Source of the DNA: Flavobacteriaceae bacterium MAR_2010_188
Lineage (GTDB): Bacteria; Bacteroidota; Bacteroidia; Flavobacteriales; Flavobacteriaceae
Direction of reading: 5' to 3'
DNA length: 64,000 nucleotides
NCBI GenBank assembly: GCA_900104375.1
Contig: LT629302.1
Span: 682,001-746,000, forward strand
Part shown: one piece after another, positions 19,617 to 27,891 of the stretch
Position numbering within the stretch: position 1 is the first letter of the stretch
Layout of the letters: every line of letters starts with the position of its first letter
The notes under the pieces: generated by a model
Seen by the model: only the letters and a program-made list of their open reading frames with translations
Told to the model about the DNA's origin: nothing
The model's database searches: none
Made by a program: the position numbers and the translations under genes

Positions 19617-19944
19617 TTCTTCCACCTACCTTTTAACATTAGTGTTTACAATACTTCCAGGAGCCTAACTAAATAGGGTAACTAATAGGGTAACTCTCGT
19701 TGTTTTACTTCTAACTTATTTCATTTTATTATTGAATTACAATGGTAGAGATTATATTTTTCATTCTTTCATGCCTAAATGAGAGAGATTTGAGGCTCAG
19801 ACATTGATTTTTTGTAGCCTATCCGTAAAAAGCTACATTTCAACTTATAAATTTCAATATTTTCCTATATGATAGACTCAGTAATACTTAAATAAATAAA
19901 TTTAACTAACTATATAAGAAGCTTCTACAACAAATTACCTAATC
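19617..19944. other. Island left end, non-coding
   Basis: Contains the arm-type repeats (19676-19698) and a stretch with no gene ahead of the first island CDS at 19945, presumably its promoter. Confidence 0.5.
19676..19698. repeat. Left-end arm repeats, probable integrase binding sites
   Basis: Two direct GGGTAACT copies separated by AATA. The same pattern GGGTAACC-AATA-GGGTAACC appears near the right end (42529-42548), and a degenerate copy lies inside the island at 23690. Paired short repeats near both ends fit arm-type sites of a tyrosine integrase (inference). Confidence 0.55.
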
Positions 19945-21003
19945 ATGAAACAAGACGATATTAAAAAAATTTATTCGAAACTTGACAACTATGGTATTGA
20001 AAATATTATTCGTAATGAAATAAACAAACTACCAAGTAGTGTTTATCTCTTCATCAGAGATGAAGCTATCAAGAGAAATATGTCAAATGAACTTTTACAG
20101 ATTGTTGATAAGAAATTAGCTGAATCTAATATTGCGATTCCAATATCTAAAGAAAAAGTGGTACACTCGAACAAAGAACCCAAAATAATCAGTAAATGTA
20201 GTATTGTCAAGCCTCAAAAAGATGCACATGTCACGAAGGATGATATGGATGCATCTACAAAAATTAAAAAGCTCAATGAATTATCACAACTTTTAAAATC
20301 AACCGCAATTACTCAAGACGAATTTAATGCATTGAAAAATGAATTAATAAATCTTGAATACAAATCTGAAGAAAATCCGAAACTTACTGAGTTAAAGAAG
20401 CTCTTAGAGTCTGAGGTTGTAACCAAAGAAGAATTTAATAGCCTAAAAAAAGAATTATTAGAATTACATAATAATTCCAGTGAGGACTTAAATTTAATTG
20501 AATCTAGGGATTTATTAAATCTCGAAGAAATCTCAAAAGTTGAATTAGATAGGCTTCAGAGTGAAAAAAATATATTTGATAATGTAGACAAGCAGAGTGA
20601 GGACGATGTTGTTAGCAAAGTGAGAATAGTAAGTGATTCTGAAATTAAGGCGGGAATAAGCATTGCAGATTTACTGGGATATGCTGCTTACTTGGGTGTA
20701 TTTGCTATAATAATTCTTTTCATAAACTCATTTAACAAATCATCTTCACAAGATACCGAGTCATCTTCAAACAGTGATGATAATTATGTTGAACAATCTC
20801 GCACTTCAACCCAATCATCATACGAATTGAATTCATCTAAAACTTGCTCATACTGCGGTGATTCATATACAGGTGATGGTTACAATTATGCATTTGGTGT
20901 ATGCAGTTCTGGAAGTGGAAGTTACTTCTCAAAATGTTCACTCAAGTGTTGTCGAGAATCATTACAAAATGACCCCAACTTAGATAGAAAATGGAAAAAT
21001 TGA
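19945..21003 (+). CDS. Membrane protein with SHOCT-like helical hairpins and Cys-rich tail
   Basis: 352 residues, function unknown. The middle has tandem SHOCT-like hairpins: LNELSQLLKSTAITQDEFNA, LTELKKLLESEVVTKEEFNS and a weaker third copy, spanning about 110-210. One membrane helix follows (about 238-257, LLGYAAYLGVFAIIILFINS), then a Ser/Asn-rich linker and a Cys-rich C-terminus with CSYCGDSYTG and CSLKCC that could bind zinc. It lies 21 bp before a second SHOCT/zinc/membrane protein, so they form one operon. Confidence 0.65.
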   Translation: MKQDDIKKIYSKLDNYGIENIIRNEINKLPSSVYLFIRDEAIKRNMSNELLQIVDKKLAESNIAIPISKEKVVHSNKEPKIISKCSIVKPQKDAHVTKDDMDASTKIKKLNELSQLLKSTAITQDEFNALKNELINLEYKSEENPKLTELKKLLESEVVTKEEFNSLKKELLELHNNSSEDLNLIESRDLLNLEEISKVELDRLQSEKNIFDNVDKQSEDDVVSKVRIVSDSEIKAGISIADLLGYAAYLGVFAIIILFINSFNKSSSQDTESSSNSDDNYVEQSRTSTQSSYELNSSKTCSYCGDSYTGDGYNYAFGVCSSGSGSYFSKCSLKCCRESLQNDPNLDRKWKN

Positions 21004-21024
21004 GCAAAAACGGAATTAATCAAT

Positions 21025-22884
21025 ATGGATAAAATAGAAGAGTTAAAAAAGCTAAAAGACCTATTAGATAATGGTTTTATTTCGAAAGAAGAATTTAATT
21101 CTTTGAAAGCTGAGATTTTATCTATAGCAAAACCTGCGGCACAAGAAGTTGAAGAAATAGAAAAAGATGAGGTAGTTGTGCCTCCATCCAATCCAAAAAA
21201 TGACTCAGCTTTACAGCCAGAAATGCCTACCCCTGAAAATTTAGAGAAAGAAGCCGATGTAAGTCTAAATTCTGATTTTATTAGTATTGAAGATATGGAA
21301 GAAGAATTCTCAAAGGATGAAATATTCTCTAAGGAAGATGTGAAGAAGGAAGATGTGAAGAGGGAAGATGTGAAGGAAGAAGAAGTGAAGAAGGAAGATA
21401 AAATTTATGAAATTAAACTAAAGTGTAAGAAATGCAACAAAGAAATTTCTAAATATATAGAACAAAGCAATAAAGGGTTATGTATTGATTGTAAGGAAAA
21501 AAGTCTTCAAATACCTAAATTGACATACCTGTTTTTATTATTGTTAATACCACTTATTTGGTGGGTTTTCAAAGATTCTTCTTCTGAAGATAACCCAAGG
21601 ATTGTTAACCCTTCCCAATCTGTAATAGATAGGTCTGGTGACGGTTCTAGTAATAATTATGATACTGAAAACGTAGTACTTAAAACATTTTTTAATCCCG
21701 TTAGATTTTATAAAATAGATTATCCAGATAATCTTAAACAAGGAAAACCTTCATGGAATAATGATGGAATTAGTTTTAAAAGTGATAATGGAAAAGAAAA
21801 TTTATCCGTTTACTCTAGTATTTTAAGGTATCCTACATTAAAGGAAAAATATAATAGTGAAATCAAAGAACAAGATTACGAAGTAACTTATAAAGTTTTC
21901 AAAGGAGATTGGTATGCAATTAGTGGGTATATCAAAAACACTAATGACATATTTTATTTAAAATGTTACCTTTCAAAAGAGCAGGATGAAACTAGAACTT
22001 TGATTTTAACCTATCCAGAATCAAAGAAAAATATTTATAATTCTATACTATCAAAAATATTGGATTCATTCACCGATACTGAGATTAAAAATGCAGAATT
22101 ACAAGAAACTTATGAATCTTCCACTATCCCTATTAACTCCCATTACGTAGATTTAAAATTAATCGCTGTCAGTTGTTATGAGGGTAACGAATGTAAATTT
22201 GAATTTCAAAACTCCGATTCAAAGACCTTATTTTTTGATTGGTATCTTGAACCTACTAATGCTGAAAAAGATTCCTATGAAAGCGTTTTTATGACAAATT
22301 ATGGGACGGGGTATAATGGATTTAATAAGTATTACGGAAAGAAATTTAGAGTTTATTACAACAATAATGATAATTCTCCAGGTACTTGTAAGGATGACGA
22401 CGATATTGGTCTAATTTGTACTAAAATTTTAAATATGTATTTGATTGACAGGCTGAATTCTTCAGTTACAGATTTAATTCATCCAAAAAGTGGTACTATC
22501 AATGGAACAGATGTAATTATTAGACAAAAACCAAATTCATCGTCAAAAATTCTAGGGTCTTTCAAGAAATCTGGCGAACAAATCACCATAATAGATGAAT
22601 ATGTTTCACAAAACACGTCTCAAGCGTTATTATCAGAAGATATAGATATTTCCGACGGTAATACTAACAAAATGCTCCATAAGGGAAAGGCATTGAATAT
22701 TTTATCTAACGAAGATTCGCTTTATTTAATTTCGGTTGAAGATGACCAGAAAGATTACAAATTAAAGGTAACCCCGAACTATATTGAATTTGTAGAGGAC
22801 AAATGGTTCAGGATTATAAGAACATCAGGTGAAACGGGTTGGGTTCTTGGTAAATTCATATCGGTTGAGAAAACAAATGATTAA
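21025..22884 (+). CDS. SHOCT, zinc-ribbon, membrane and SH3-like protein
   Basis: 619 residues. It opens with a SHOCT motif (LKKLKDLLDNGFISKEEFNS), then an acidic stretch with repeated KEDVKxEDV units (about residues 105-130), a zinc ribbon (CKKCNKEI...GLCIDCKEK), and one membrane helix (LTYLFLLLLIPLIWWVF, about 170-187). A large presumably external domain follows, ending in SH3-like segments (GTDVIIRQKPNSSSKILGSF; WFRIIRTSGETGWVLGKFI). The layout suggests an envelope protein with a cytoplasmic oligomerisation head; no activity can be assigned. The upstream gene shares the SHOCT, helix and Cys features. Confidence 0.65.
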   Translation: MDKIEELKKLKDLLDNGFISKEEFNSLKAEILSIAKPAAQEVEEIEKDEVVVPPSNPKNDSALQPEMPTPENLEKEADVSLNSDFISIEDMEEEFSKDEIFSKEDVKKEDVKREDVKEEEVKKEDKIYEIKLKCKKCNKEISKYIEQSNKGLCIDCKEKSLQIPKLTYLFLLLLIPLIWWVFKDSSSEDNPRIVNPSQSVIDRSGDGSSNNYDTENVVLKTFFNPVRFYKIDYPDNLKQGKPSWNNDGISFKSDNGKENLSVYSSILRYPTLKEKYNSEIKEQDYEVTYKVFKGDWYAISGYIKNTNDIFYLKCYLSKEQDETRTLILTYPESKKNIYNSILSKILDSFTDTEIKNAELQETYESSTIPINSHYVDLKLIAVSCYEGNECKFEFQNSDSKTLFFDWYLEPTNAEKDSYESVFMTNYGTGYNGFNKYYGKKFRVYYNNNDNSPGTCKDDDDIGLICTKILNMYLIDRLNSSVTDLIHPKSGTINGTDVIIRQKPNSSSKILGSFKKSGEQITIIDEYVSQNTSQALLSEDIDISDGNTNKMLHKGKALNILSNEDSLYLISVEDDQKDYKLKVTPNYIEFVEDKWFRIIRTSGETGWVLGKFISVEKTND

Positions 22885-22913
22885 TAAATCAAACATTTAA
22901 ATATTTTATCAGT

Positions 22914-23339
22914 TTGTCATATAACTTATACAAATACCTTTTTTGTATTTATTTCTTAACCTTCATTAATATTGAGGGATATACACAAGAAATACAGGCT
23001 AAAAACCACAATATTTCAGGTTACATTAAAAACGATGGGACTATTCACGATAATAACCACAATACGGTAGGATTCATTAAAAATGATGGAACTATTCAGA
23101 ATTCAAACCATAGTACAATTGGATACATTAAAGGTGATGGTACTATTCAAAATGGCAATCATACCATCGTAGGTTATGTAAAAATAAATGGGACGGTACA
23201 AGACATGAACCACAGAACATTGGGTTATGTCAAAGGTGATGGGACTGTCCAAAACATCAATCACAGTACAATTGGGTATGCAAGGGATATCAATAAAGAG
23301 TGGGCGGCTGTCTTTTATTTCTTCTTTGAATTTGACTAA
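22914..23339 (+). CDS. Exported 5-fold beta-flower-like repeat protein
   Basis: 141 residues. A TTG start at 22914 gives a signal peptide ending near IEGYTQ. The rest is five 16-residue repeats of the form NHxTxGYIKxDGTxQ plus a partial sixth, then EWAAVFYFFFEF. This repeat and the WAA-Phe-rich end resemble proteins annotated as 5-fold beta-flower in Bacteroidetes; I recognise it by motif only. It starts 29 bp after the SH3/SHOCT protein and is probably in the same operon. Confidence 0.6.
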   Translation: MSYNLYKYLFCIYFLTFINIEGYTQEIQAKNHNISGYIKNDGTIHDNNHNTVGFIKNDGTIQNSNHSTIGYIKGDGTIQNGNHTIVGYVKINGTVQDMNHRTLGYVKGDGTVQNINHSTIGYARDINKEWAAVFYFFFEFD

Positions 23340-23389
23340 TAAAGCACTTAGTTGAGTTAAGTATTAGTTAGAATATTTGATAATTCATT

Positions 23390-23680
23390 ACTCACCACAT
23401 CTTTTAAACAATCGCTGAATTTGTACTGGATTAAATTCTTTACCTCGTCTGGTTGTGTACTGTACAATTCAATTTATCCGCTATAGCTTGAAAATCACGT
23501 CCTTTTTTTTTGCTGAATAGATAATGTTTATGGCTTGGATATTACTTTTATGGTTGCATGCATTTCCTTTAATTTTTTGACCCTTTTTTGAATAACCAAA
23601 ACCATTTGGTTTACCTAATCTAATTTCACCGTCAATAGATGACATTTCCGACACATCTTCATTTGCGTAAATTCTTCGTC
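23390..23680 (-). pseudogene. Remnant of a serine recombinase, C-terminal part
   Basis: No intact frame, but the DNA aligns with the C-terminal half of the intact recombinase at 24521-25240. Shared words include TTTACCTCGTCTGG against CTTACCTCGTCTGG, TCCGCTATAGCTTGAAAA against TCTGCGATAGCTTGAAAA, and CCAAAACCATTTGG against CCAAAACCATTAGG. Reading through the damage gives peptides such as IDGEIRLGKPNGFG, parallel to the intact IDGEVRLGNPNGFG. The fragment stops abruptly at about 23680, next to the internal left-arm copy at 23690. It is a relic of an earlier element or of a duplication. Confidence 0.75.
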
Positions 23681-23689
23681 AACTTTTTT

Positions 23690-23765
23690 GGGTAACTAAT
23701 ATGGTAATTCCATTTGTTTTACTACTAATTATTCTCAATCTATAATTGAAGTACAACTATAGAAT
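23690..23765. repeat. Internal degenerate copy of the island's left arm
   Basis: GGGTAACTAATATGGTAATT and the following 55 bases (TTGTTTTACTACTAATTATT, then an ATAATTGAAGTACAA segment) parallel 19676-19750. This second left end, 4 kb inside the island and beside the broken recombinase, suggests the 19.6-23.7 kb segment was added as a separate unit. Confidence 0.6.
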
Positions 23766-23804
23766 TAAATCTATCGAAGATATAATATTATTTTAAAATT
23801 ATTT

Positions 23805-23834
23805 CAGGGAATCCTTGGGAATCCCTCGCTATAC
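23805..23834 (+). promoter_or_regulatory. Island control motif, copy upstream of the 23896 gene
   Basis: Reads AGGGAATCCTTGGGAATCCC in the direction of the gene that starts 62 bp later, followed by TCGCTATAC. The same motif in the same relative orientation precedes the genes starting at 40034 and 42419. Confidence 0.65.
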
Positions 23835-23895
23835 CTATAAGCATGTTAGATATTTGCAGTATATATTAATATTAACAATTTAAAATTATGAAATT

Positions 23896-24444
23896 ATGAA
23901 GACACAAAAAGTAGTATTAACAGAACAAGAAAGCGACGAATTATTACACAACTTTTTAATCAAAAGTTATATTGCTAATGGTACAATTAAAGTCACACCA
24001 TCTGAAGTTAGGAAAAATCTTAAAATTGAAATTACAAAAGATGAATTAGCTCGTGATGTTGAGATGGTACAGCGTGAGCAAATTGACTATGTAATTGGCT
24101 ATCAAATTGACTCACCTACGGCAGAAGATATGCCAACTTATTATAAAATAGTGAGTCATGTAATCACATCTTTTAATTTTTCAAAGTATGAAAATATGAC
24201 CATAGACGAATTACGCTCGCACTTAAGGGTTTATGATGAACGCACTAATAAAGCTATTAGGGGTGAAAATTTAATAGAGTTTGAGATTGATAGGGCTTGC
24301 GTTGGTATCTATTCGCAGTTGAAAGGAGGCATTTATATTGAAGAGGATATGTCTATTAATGTCATCGAGAAAATTGAGGAATTGAAATCACACGGTTTTT
24401 TAAACGAAGAACAAAAAAGAAATATAATTAAATCACTTATGTAA
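23896..24444 (+). CDS. Hypothetical island protein under the shared control motif
   Basis: 182 residues, soluble, charged, no family recognised. The N-terminus (TEQESDELLHNFLIKSYIANGTIKVTPSEVRKNL) and the C-terminus (IEKIEELKSHGFLNEEQKRNI) look helical. The last part is SHOCT-like, recalling the SHOCT proteins at 19945-22884. The gene stands alone between two recombinase sequences, has the island control motif upstream and a terminator behind it. A regulatory or structural role in the element is possible but not shown. Confidence 0.6.
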   Translation: MKTQKVVLTEQESDELLHNFLIKSYIANGTIKVTPSEVRKNLKIEITKDELARDVEMVQREQIDYVIGYQIDSPTAEDMPTYYKIVSHVITSFNFSKYENMTIDELRSHLRVYDERTNKAIRGENLIEFEIDRACVGIYSQLKGGIYIEEDMSINVIEKIEELKSHGFLNEEQKRNIIKSLM

Positions 24445-24461
24445 TAACCATGGCATAAACA

Positions 24462-24492
24462 AAAAACCCATTGATACATTCAAAGGGTTTTT
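24462..24492. terminator. Terminator between convergent island genes
   Basis: Inverted repeat AAAAACCC (24462-24469) and GGGTTTTT (24485-24492) with A and T runs outside, between the 3' ends of the plus-strand 23896 gene and the minus-strand recombinase, so it can serve both. Confidence 0.7.
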
Positions 24493-24520
24493 AAATTTAT
24501 TAAATTTTTAATGGACACGA

Positions 24521-25240
24521 TTAATCATCACATTTTTTAAAAAGTCGTTGAACCTGAATCGGTTTGAACTGCTTACCTCGTCTGGTGGTGTATTGAAGTT
24601 TATTTAGTTTATCTGCGATAGCTTGAAAAGTCATTCCATCTTTTCGGGCTGAGCAGATAACATCCATTGCCTGAATGTTGTTTTTATTGTTGCGTGCATT
24701 TTCCTTGATTTTTTCAACCCCTAACTTTTGAAAATCCCCAAAACCATTAGGATTACCCAATCGAACTTCACCGTCTATAGGATTCATTATTGAGCCATCT
24801 TTATTAGTATATATACCTTTTTCAATTTTATCTTTTTTCACTCTTAAAGCGTCCTTAATCCTTTTCGATATAACCTCAGCTTCATGTTCGGCTATTACCG
24901 AAAGTAGCTGGATTGTTAATTTATTGGCGTTTGGGTTATCACAGCAAATAAATTCAACTCCACCATTGAATAGGGCAGATGTAAATTCTACATCACGAGC
25001 TAGTCTGTCTAGCTTTGCTACAATCAATATAGCTTTATTAGCTTTTGCTAATTCGATAGCCTTATAAATCTCAACACGTTTTTTCTTTCTGGTCCCAGTT
25101 TCAACTTCTGTAAACTCACCTACTAGATTTCCTATACCACTAACATGATTGGCTACAGCATTTTTCTGAGCCTGTAGACCCAGCCCAGAACTTCCTTGTT
25201 TTTGAGTCGATACCCTATAATAGGCTACGTACTTTTTCAT
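24521..25240 (-). CDS. Serine recombinase (resolvase/invertase family)
   Basis: 239 residues. Catalytic N-terminal domain with YYRVSTQKQ (nucleophile Ser11), AKLDRLARDVEF (conserved Arg pair) and HEAEVISKRIKDAL (helix E region). The C-terminal part has a recombinase-type helix-turn-helix (MTFQAIADKLNKLQYTTRRGKQF). Length fits small serine resolvases/invertases rather than large integrases. It may perform inversion or cointegrate resolution within the element. No obvious invertible segment is seen. Its ATG overlaps the stop of the upstream 104-residue gene by one base. A broken second copy lies at 23390-23680. Confidence 0.92.
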   Translation of the reverse strand: MKKYVAYYRVSTQKQGSSGLGLQAQKNAVANHVSGIGNLVGEFTEVETGTRKKKRVEIYKAIELAKANKAILIVAKLDRLARDVEFTSALFNGGVEFICCDNPNANKLTIQLLSVIAEHEAEVISKRIKDALRVKKDKIEKGIYTNKDGSIMNPIDGEVRLGNPNGFGDFQKLGVEKIKENARNNKNNIQAMDVICSARKDGMTFQAIADKLNKLQYTTRRGKQFKPIQVQRLFKKCDD

Positions 25241-25554
25241 TACGCTGCGTGTTTTCCTTCTATATAATCAATTACGTCAACAAGCATATCACAATATACA
25301 CCTTCAAAAGTTTTAACTACCTCACGTTTTTTATTAGTAAAAATAACAGTGTAGGTATCTGACCAATTTAATTCGATTGTTACCCAACCTTTATGAGTTA
25401 GACCATTTACCTGAAAACTAAGACCTCCTTCTCTAGTTTCATTTTCAGATAACGAACAAAAGGATTTTGCTCCCCACGCCATTAAAGCAGATTTATCAAA
25501 ATATTTAATTTGGTTTAAAATTGTTCTTGCGATTTGTTCAGACGTATTTTTCAT
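25240..25554 (-). CDS. Hypothetical protein co-transcribed with the serine recombinase
   Basis: 104 residues with a compact alpha-beta pattern; a central GLTHKGWVTIELNWSDTYTVIFTNKKREVVKTFEG block is probably beta sheet. No family recognised. Stop and start of the two genes overlap by one base (TAATG), so translational coupling is likely and it may act with the recombinase. Confidence 0.65.
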   Translation of the reverse strand: MKNTSEQIARTILNQIKYFDKSALMAWGAKSFCSLSENETREGGLSFQVNGLTHKGWVTIELNWSDTYTVIFTNKKREVVKTFEGVYCDMLVDVIDYIEGKHAA

Positions 25555-25573
25555 GACTAAGAATTTAACTTAG

Positions 25574-25633
25574 ACAAATATAAAACTTTTTATAACAAAT
25601 CGCTAACATTAGTTTGCAATTTGTTATATTTGT
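25574..25633. promoter_or_regulatory. Divergent promoter region with nested inverted repeats
   Basis: Between the recombinase operon (minus) and a small membrane protein (plus). ACAAATATAA (25574-25583) is the inverse of TTATATTTGT (25624-25633), and ATAACAAAT (25592-25600) is the inverse of ATTTGTTAT (25619-25627). Each outer arm contains a TATATTTG, a perfect TAnnTTTG -7 box pointing to its own gene. A dimeric repressor binding here could control both. Confidence 0.5.
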
Positions 25634-25661
25634 AATGAATTAATTTTTAATCGTTTTTTTG

Positions 25662-25910
25662 ATGACAAATAATAAAGGAAATCAAGAATTTAATTGGAGA
25701 GAAAATGATGAATCATCATTAACTTTGCTTAAATATGATTTGGAGGCTGACCATTGGGTAAGGGCATTTAAAAGCGCAGAAAGAAAACACGCTACTGCTC
25801 CAATTGGCGAAACAATCGGTGTGATAGGGTTGGTCTTAAGTCTTGTTTTTAATTTAATTGTGCTAATTGTATTACTGTTGAATAAATTAATAAATTATCT
25901 GAAAACGTAA
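25662..25910 (+). CDS. Small membrane protein divergent from the recombinase operon
   Basis: 82 residues from the ATG at 25662 (a TTG lies one codon upstream). Charged N-terminal half, then one helix IGVIGLVLSLVFNLIVLIVLLL (about 52-74) and a short basic tail. No family recognised. It is the only plus-strand gene among the minus-strand island genes from 24.5 to 42.4 kb and shares an operator-like region with the recombinase operon. Small single-helix proteins in such places can be toxins or signalling peptides; nothing here proves that. Confidence 0.5.
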   Translation: MTNNKGNQEFNWRENDESSLTLLKYDLEADHWVRAFKSAERKHATAPIGETIGVIGLVLSLVFNLIVLIVLLLNKLINYLKT

Positions 25911-25918
25911 TTTTATCC

Positions 25919-26203
25919 CTATCTAAATAATTTTACTAAGGCATCTTCAATCTCTTTACGCTTGTAATAAACTCTATTTCCCACTCCAAAAGATTTTAAG
26001 ACACCTCTTTTAGTCCAATTATGCACCGTAGCTAAATTAATTTGAAAAAATTGAGAAACTTGATTTCTCTTCATTAGTCCTAATGGTACTTTTGTTTGAA
26101 GATTTTCTTTAATTGTTCTAAGTTCAATTTCTAAAAATTCAACTATTTGAAGTAGTAACCCGACTGCATCAGGAAGGTCTTCAAATTTTAAATCTTTTTT
26201 CAA
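25919..26203 (-). CDS. Helix-turn-helix protein, excisionase/MerR-like
   Basis: 94 residues. A helical N-terminal half is followed by a DNA-binding module LMKRNQVSQFFQINLATVHNW-type with a wing (GVGNRVYYKRKEIEDAL), as in the HTH_17 excisionase-like proteins of Bacteroidetes elements. It overlaps the upstream GIY-YIG-like gene by 23 bp and is last in the five-gene cluster. It could be the cluster's regulator or an excisionase for the island. Confidence 0.75.
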   Translation of the reverse strand: MKKDLKFEDLPDAVGLLLQIVEFLEIELRTIKENLQTKVPLGLMKRNQVSQFFQINLATVHNWTKRGVLKSFGVGNRVYYKRKEIEDALVKLFR

Positions 26204-26855
26204 TTCTTCTTATTTCTCTTGTTATTGTTAGTGTGTTTTTTAATTGATGATTTTTAGAAATATCAATTTTTACGTTAGCAAAAGGAAGGTGGTTAGTGAA
26301 ATTTTCGATTTCATAAAACGATTTACCTACCGACAACTCAATAAACTTTATGAGCGTTTTAAATTCAACTTCTCTAGGATTAGGAGATTCTGCATAATAA
26401 ACAGAAACACTTTTTAAACAACTCAAGAGTTTTAACCAATAACCGCCAGTATGAGGTCCCTTCTGACCTACTTTATGAGCATAATACTGTTTTATTCTTT
26501 TCTGAAGCGGATTAGTTAAAGAAGATGATTCACCAATGTAGAGTATATTCTCATTAGGATTCCAAAATTGTCTTAGATAGTCTTTGACTTCTTTCTTTGA
26601 TGTAACCATCTTTCCCTTAATCTCTAAGTTTGTTGCCTGAGTTACCCAGTAATTGAATGTCTCATCACAAATCTCAAAGCTATGCGAATGGACTTCTGAA
26701 CTCTTTGGGTTATCTGTTAATGCAATGACATAGACGCCATTAAATTTTGCATTCAATGATACATTCCATTTAAAAGCTCCTACGTAGTTTAGTTTGAACT
26801 CATTAAATAAAACATCTATTGAAACTGCCATACCATTAAATCGGGTTCTTATCAA
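26181..26855 (-). CDS. GIY-YIG-like nuclease-fold protein
   Basis: 224 residues. The first motif is GVYVIAL (about residue 40, in place of GIY). The second, ILYIGESSSLTNPLQKRIKQYY, has the YIG and an Arg in the usual helix. A later Glu in REVEFKTLIKF and a final LPFANVKID (Asn) complete the expected order. The gap between the first two motifs is far longer than in normal GIY-YIG domains, so an insertion separates the strands. It lies within a tight cluster next to a Type I RM operon, so a DNA-cleaving defence role is plausible. ATG at 26855 is used; MAVSID at 26831 is an alternative. Confidence 0.6.
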   Translation of the reverse strand: MIRTRFNGMAVSIDVLFNEFKLNYVGAFKWNVSLNAKFNGVYVIALTDNPKSSEVHSHSFEICDETFNYWVTQATNLEIKGKMVTSKKEVKDYLRQFWNPNENILYIGESSSLTNPLQKRIKQYYAHKVGQKGPHTGGYWLKLLSCLKSVSVYYAESPNPREVEFKTLIKFIELSVGKSFYEIENFTNHLPFANVKIDISKNHQLKNTLTITREIRRIEKRFKI

Positions 26856-26876
26856 TCATTTTCATTCTGGATTGAA

Positions 26877-27881
26877 TTATTTTACGCGATTCCATATAAA
26901 ATCTGAAGTATATGTTAGAATCTGGTCTTTTGAATATTTCAAAACATTTGAAGTATCCTTACCTATTAATCCATATTTATAATCATTTTTAACTGGTAAT
27001 GGAGGATAAGTATTAAAAAGTCTTAACCATATCTTCTGTAATGTTTCCTCCATAAAACTCAGTGAAATTCTAACTTTTTCAGAGTATATATATTCTTTTA
27101 ATAATGTCTTTCTTTCTACATTTGTAAGGATTTTTACTATAAATTCCTCTTCATTTCGATTAATGTAATCATTAAAGTCTACTCTATTTAGACCAAAAAA
27201 ATGTTCAAATTTGACAGCTTCTTGACTAGAGTAAAATTGTATCACTAAATCATTCATAAATATGATAAAGGGATTTGTACCACTGGCAGAACCAACAAAG
27301 TTCTCTGTAAATGCTTTATTACCGCCTAAAGTTTCTAAATAAGAAACTGAGAGCGGTAAATCATTAATCCCTTCGTCTGATTTATTAAGTATTATGAGTC
27401 TTAGCCTTTCTTTTATGTCATCTGGTAAGTTGAAAACTTCTTCGCAAATACTATTTCTCCAAAGTTGTATGTAGCAAAACATCCGAATTAGTATATTATC
27501 CTCAAATGAAATACTTGTCAAATCTGTTAAATCAGAGCCTCTTAATTGAGGTAATATGGATGCTGTAAAAGAACTTTCTGTTTCTGTAAAAATATCTTCA
27601 CATTCTTTACAAAAGACGTAATCAACCGAGAAGGGAATTTGCTTTGCAGATTCAATTTCTTCATCTGTAGCGGGTCTTCCTAATGAATTTTCAAGGGTTA
27701 CTTCATCTAGTCTTTGAAAATTGAATTCTACAAAAGGATTATCGTTAGATATGTCAAAATAGAAACCTCTTTCCCTATCATTACTTCCATCAATATTCAG
27801 ACATTGTCTAATTATACCATCTGATAGATAATGTGTATTTTTTTTATTTGCTTCTCTTTCGACACATAAAGCACAAGTCAT
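26877..27881 (-). CDS. Uncharacterised protein with split CxxC zinc site
   Basis: 334 residues. The N-terminal 95 residues contain two CxxC pairs, Cys3/Cys6 (MTCALC) and Cys91/Cys94 (FCKECEDIF), probably joined by one zinc ion around an inserted loop. The remaining 240 residues are helical and acidic, without a motif I know. A helical body behind a short zinc head is seen in several phage-defence proteins, but no catalytic signature is visible. It starts 10 bp after the DUF1828-like gene and ends 21 bp before the GIY-YIG-like gene, so it is part of the same operon. Confidence 0.6.
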   Translation of the reverse strand: MTCALCVEREANKKNTHYLSDGIIRQCLNIDGSNDRERGFYFDISNDNPFVEFNFQRLDEVTLENSLGRPATDEEIESAKQIPFSVDYVFCKECEDIFTETESSFTASILPQLRGSDLTDLTSISFEDNILIRMFCYIQLWRNSICEEVFNLPDDIKERLRLIILNKSDEGINDLPLSVSYLETLGGNKAFTENFVGSASGTNPFIIFMNDLVIQFYSSQEAVKFEHFFGLNRVDFNDYINRNEEEFIVKILTNVERKTLLKEYIYSEKVRISLSFMEETLQKIWLRLFNTYPPLPVKNDYKYGLIGKDTSNVLKYSKDQILTYTSDFIWNRVK

Positions 27882-27891
27882 ATTTACAGTA

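Noticed and set aside
23896-24444. Antitoxin or immunity gene for the neighbouring recombinase region
   Set aside because: No toxin partner or known fold; only position would support it.
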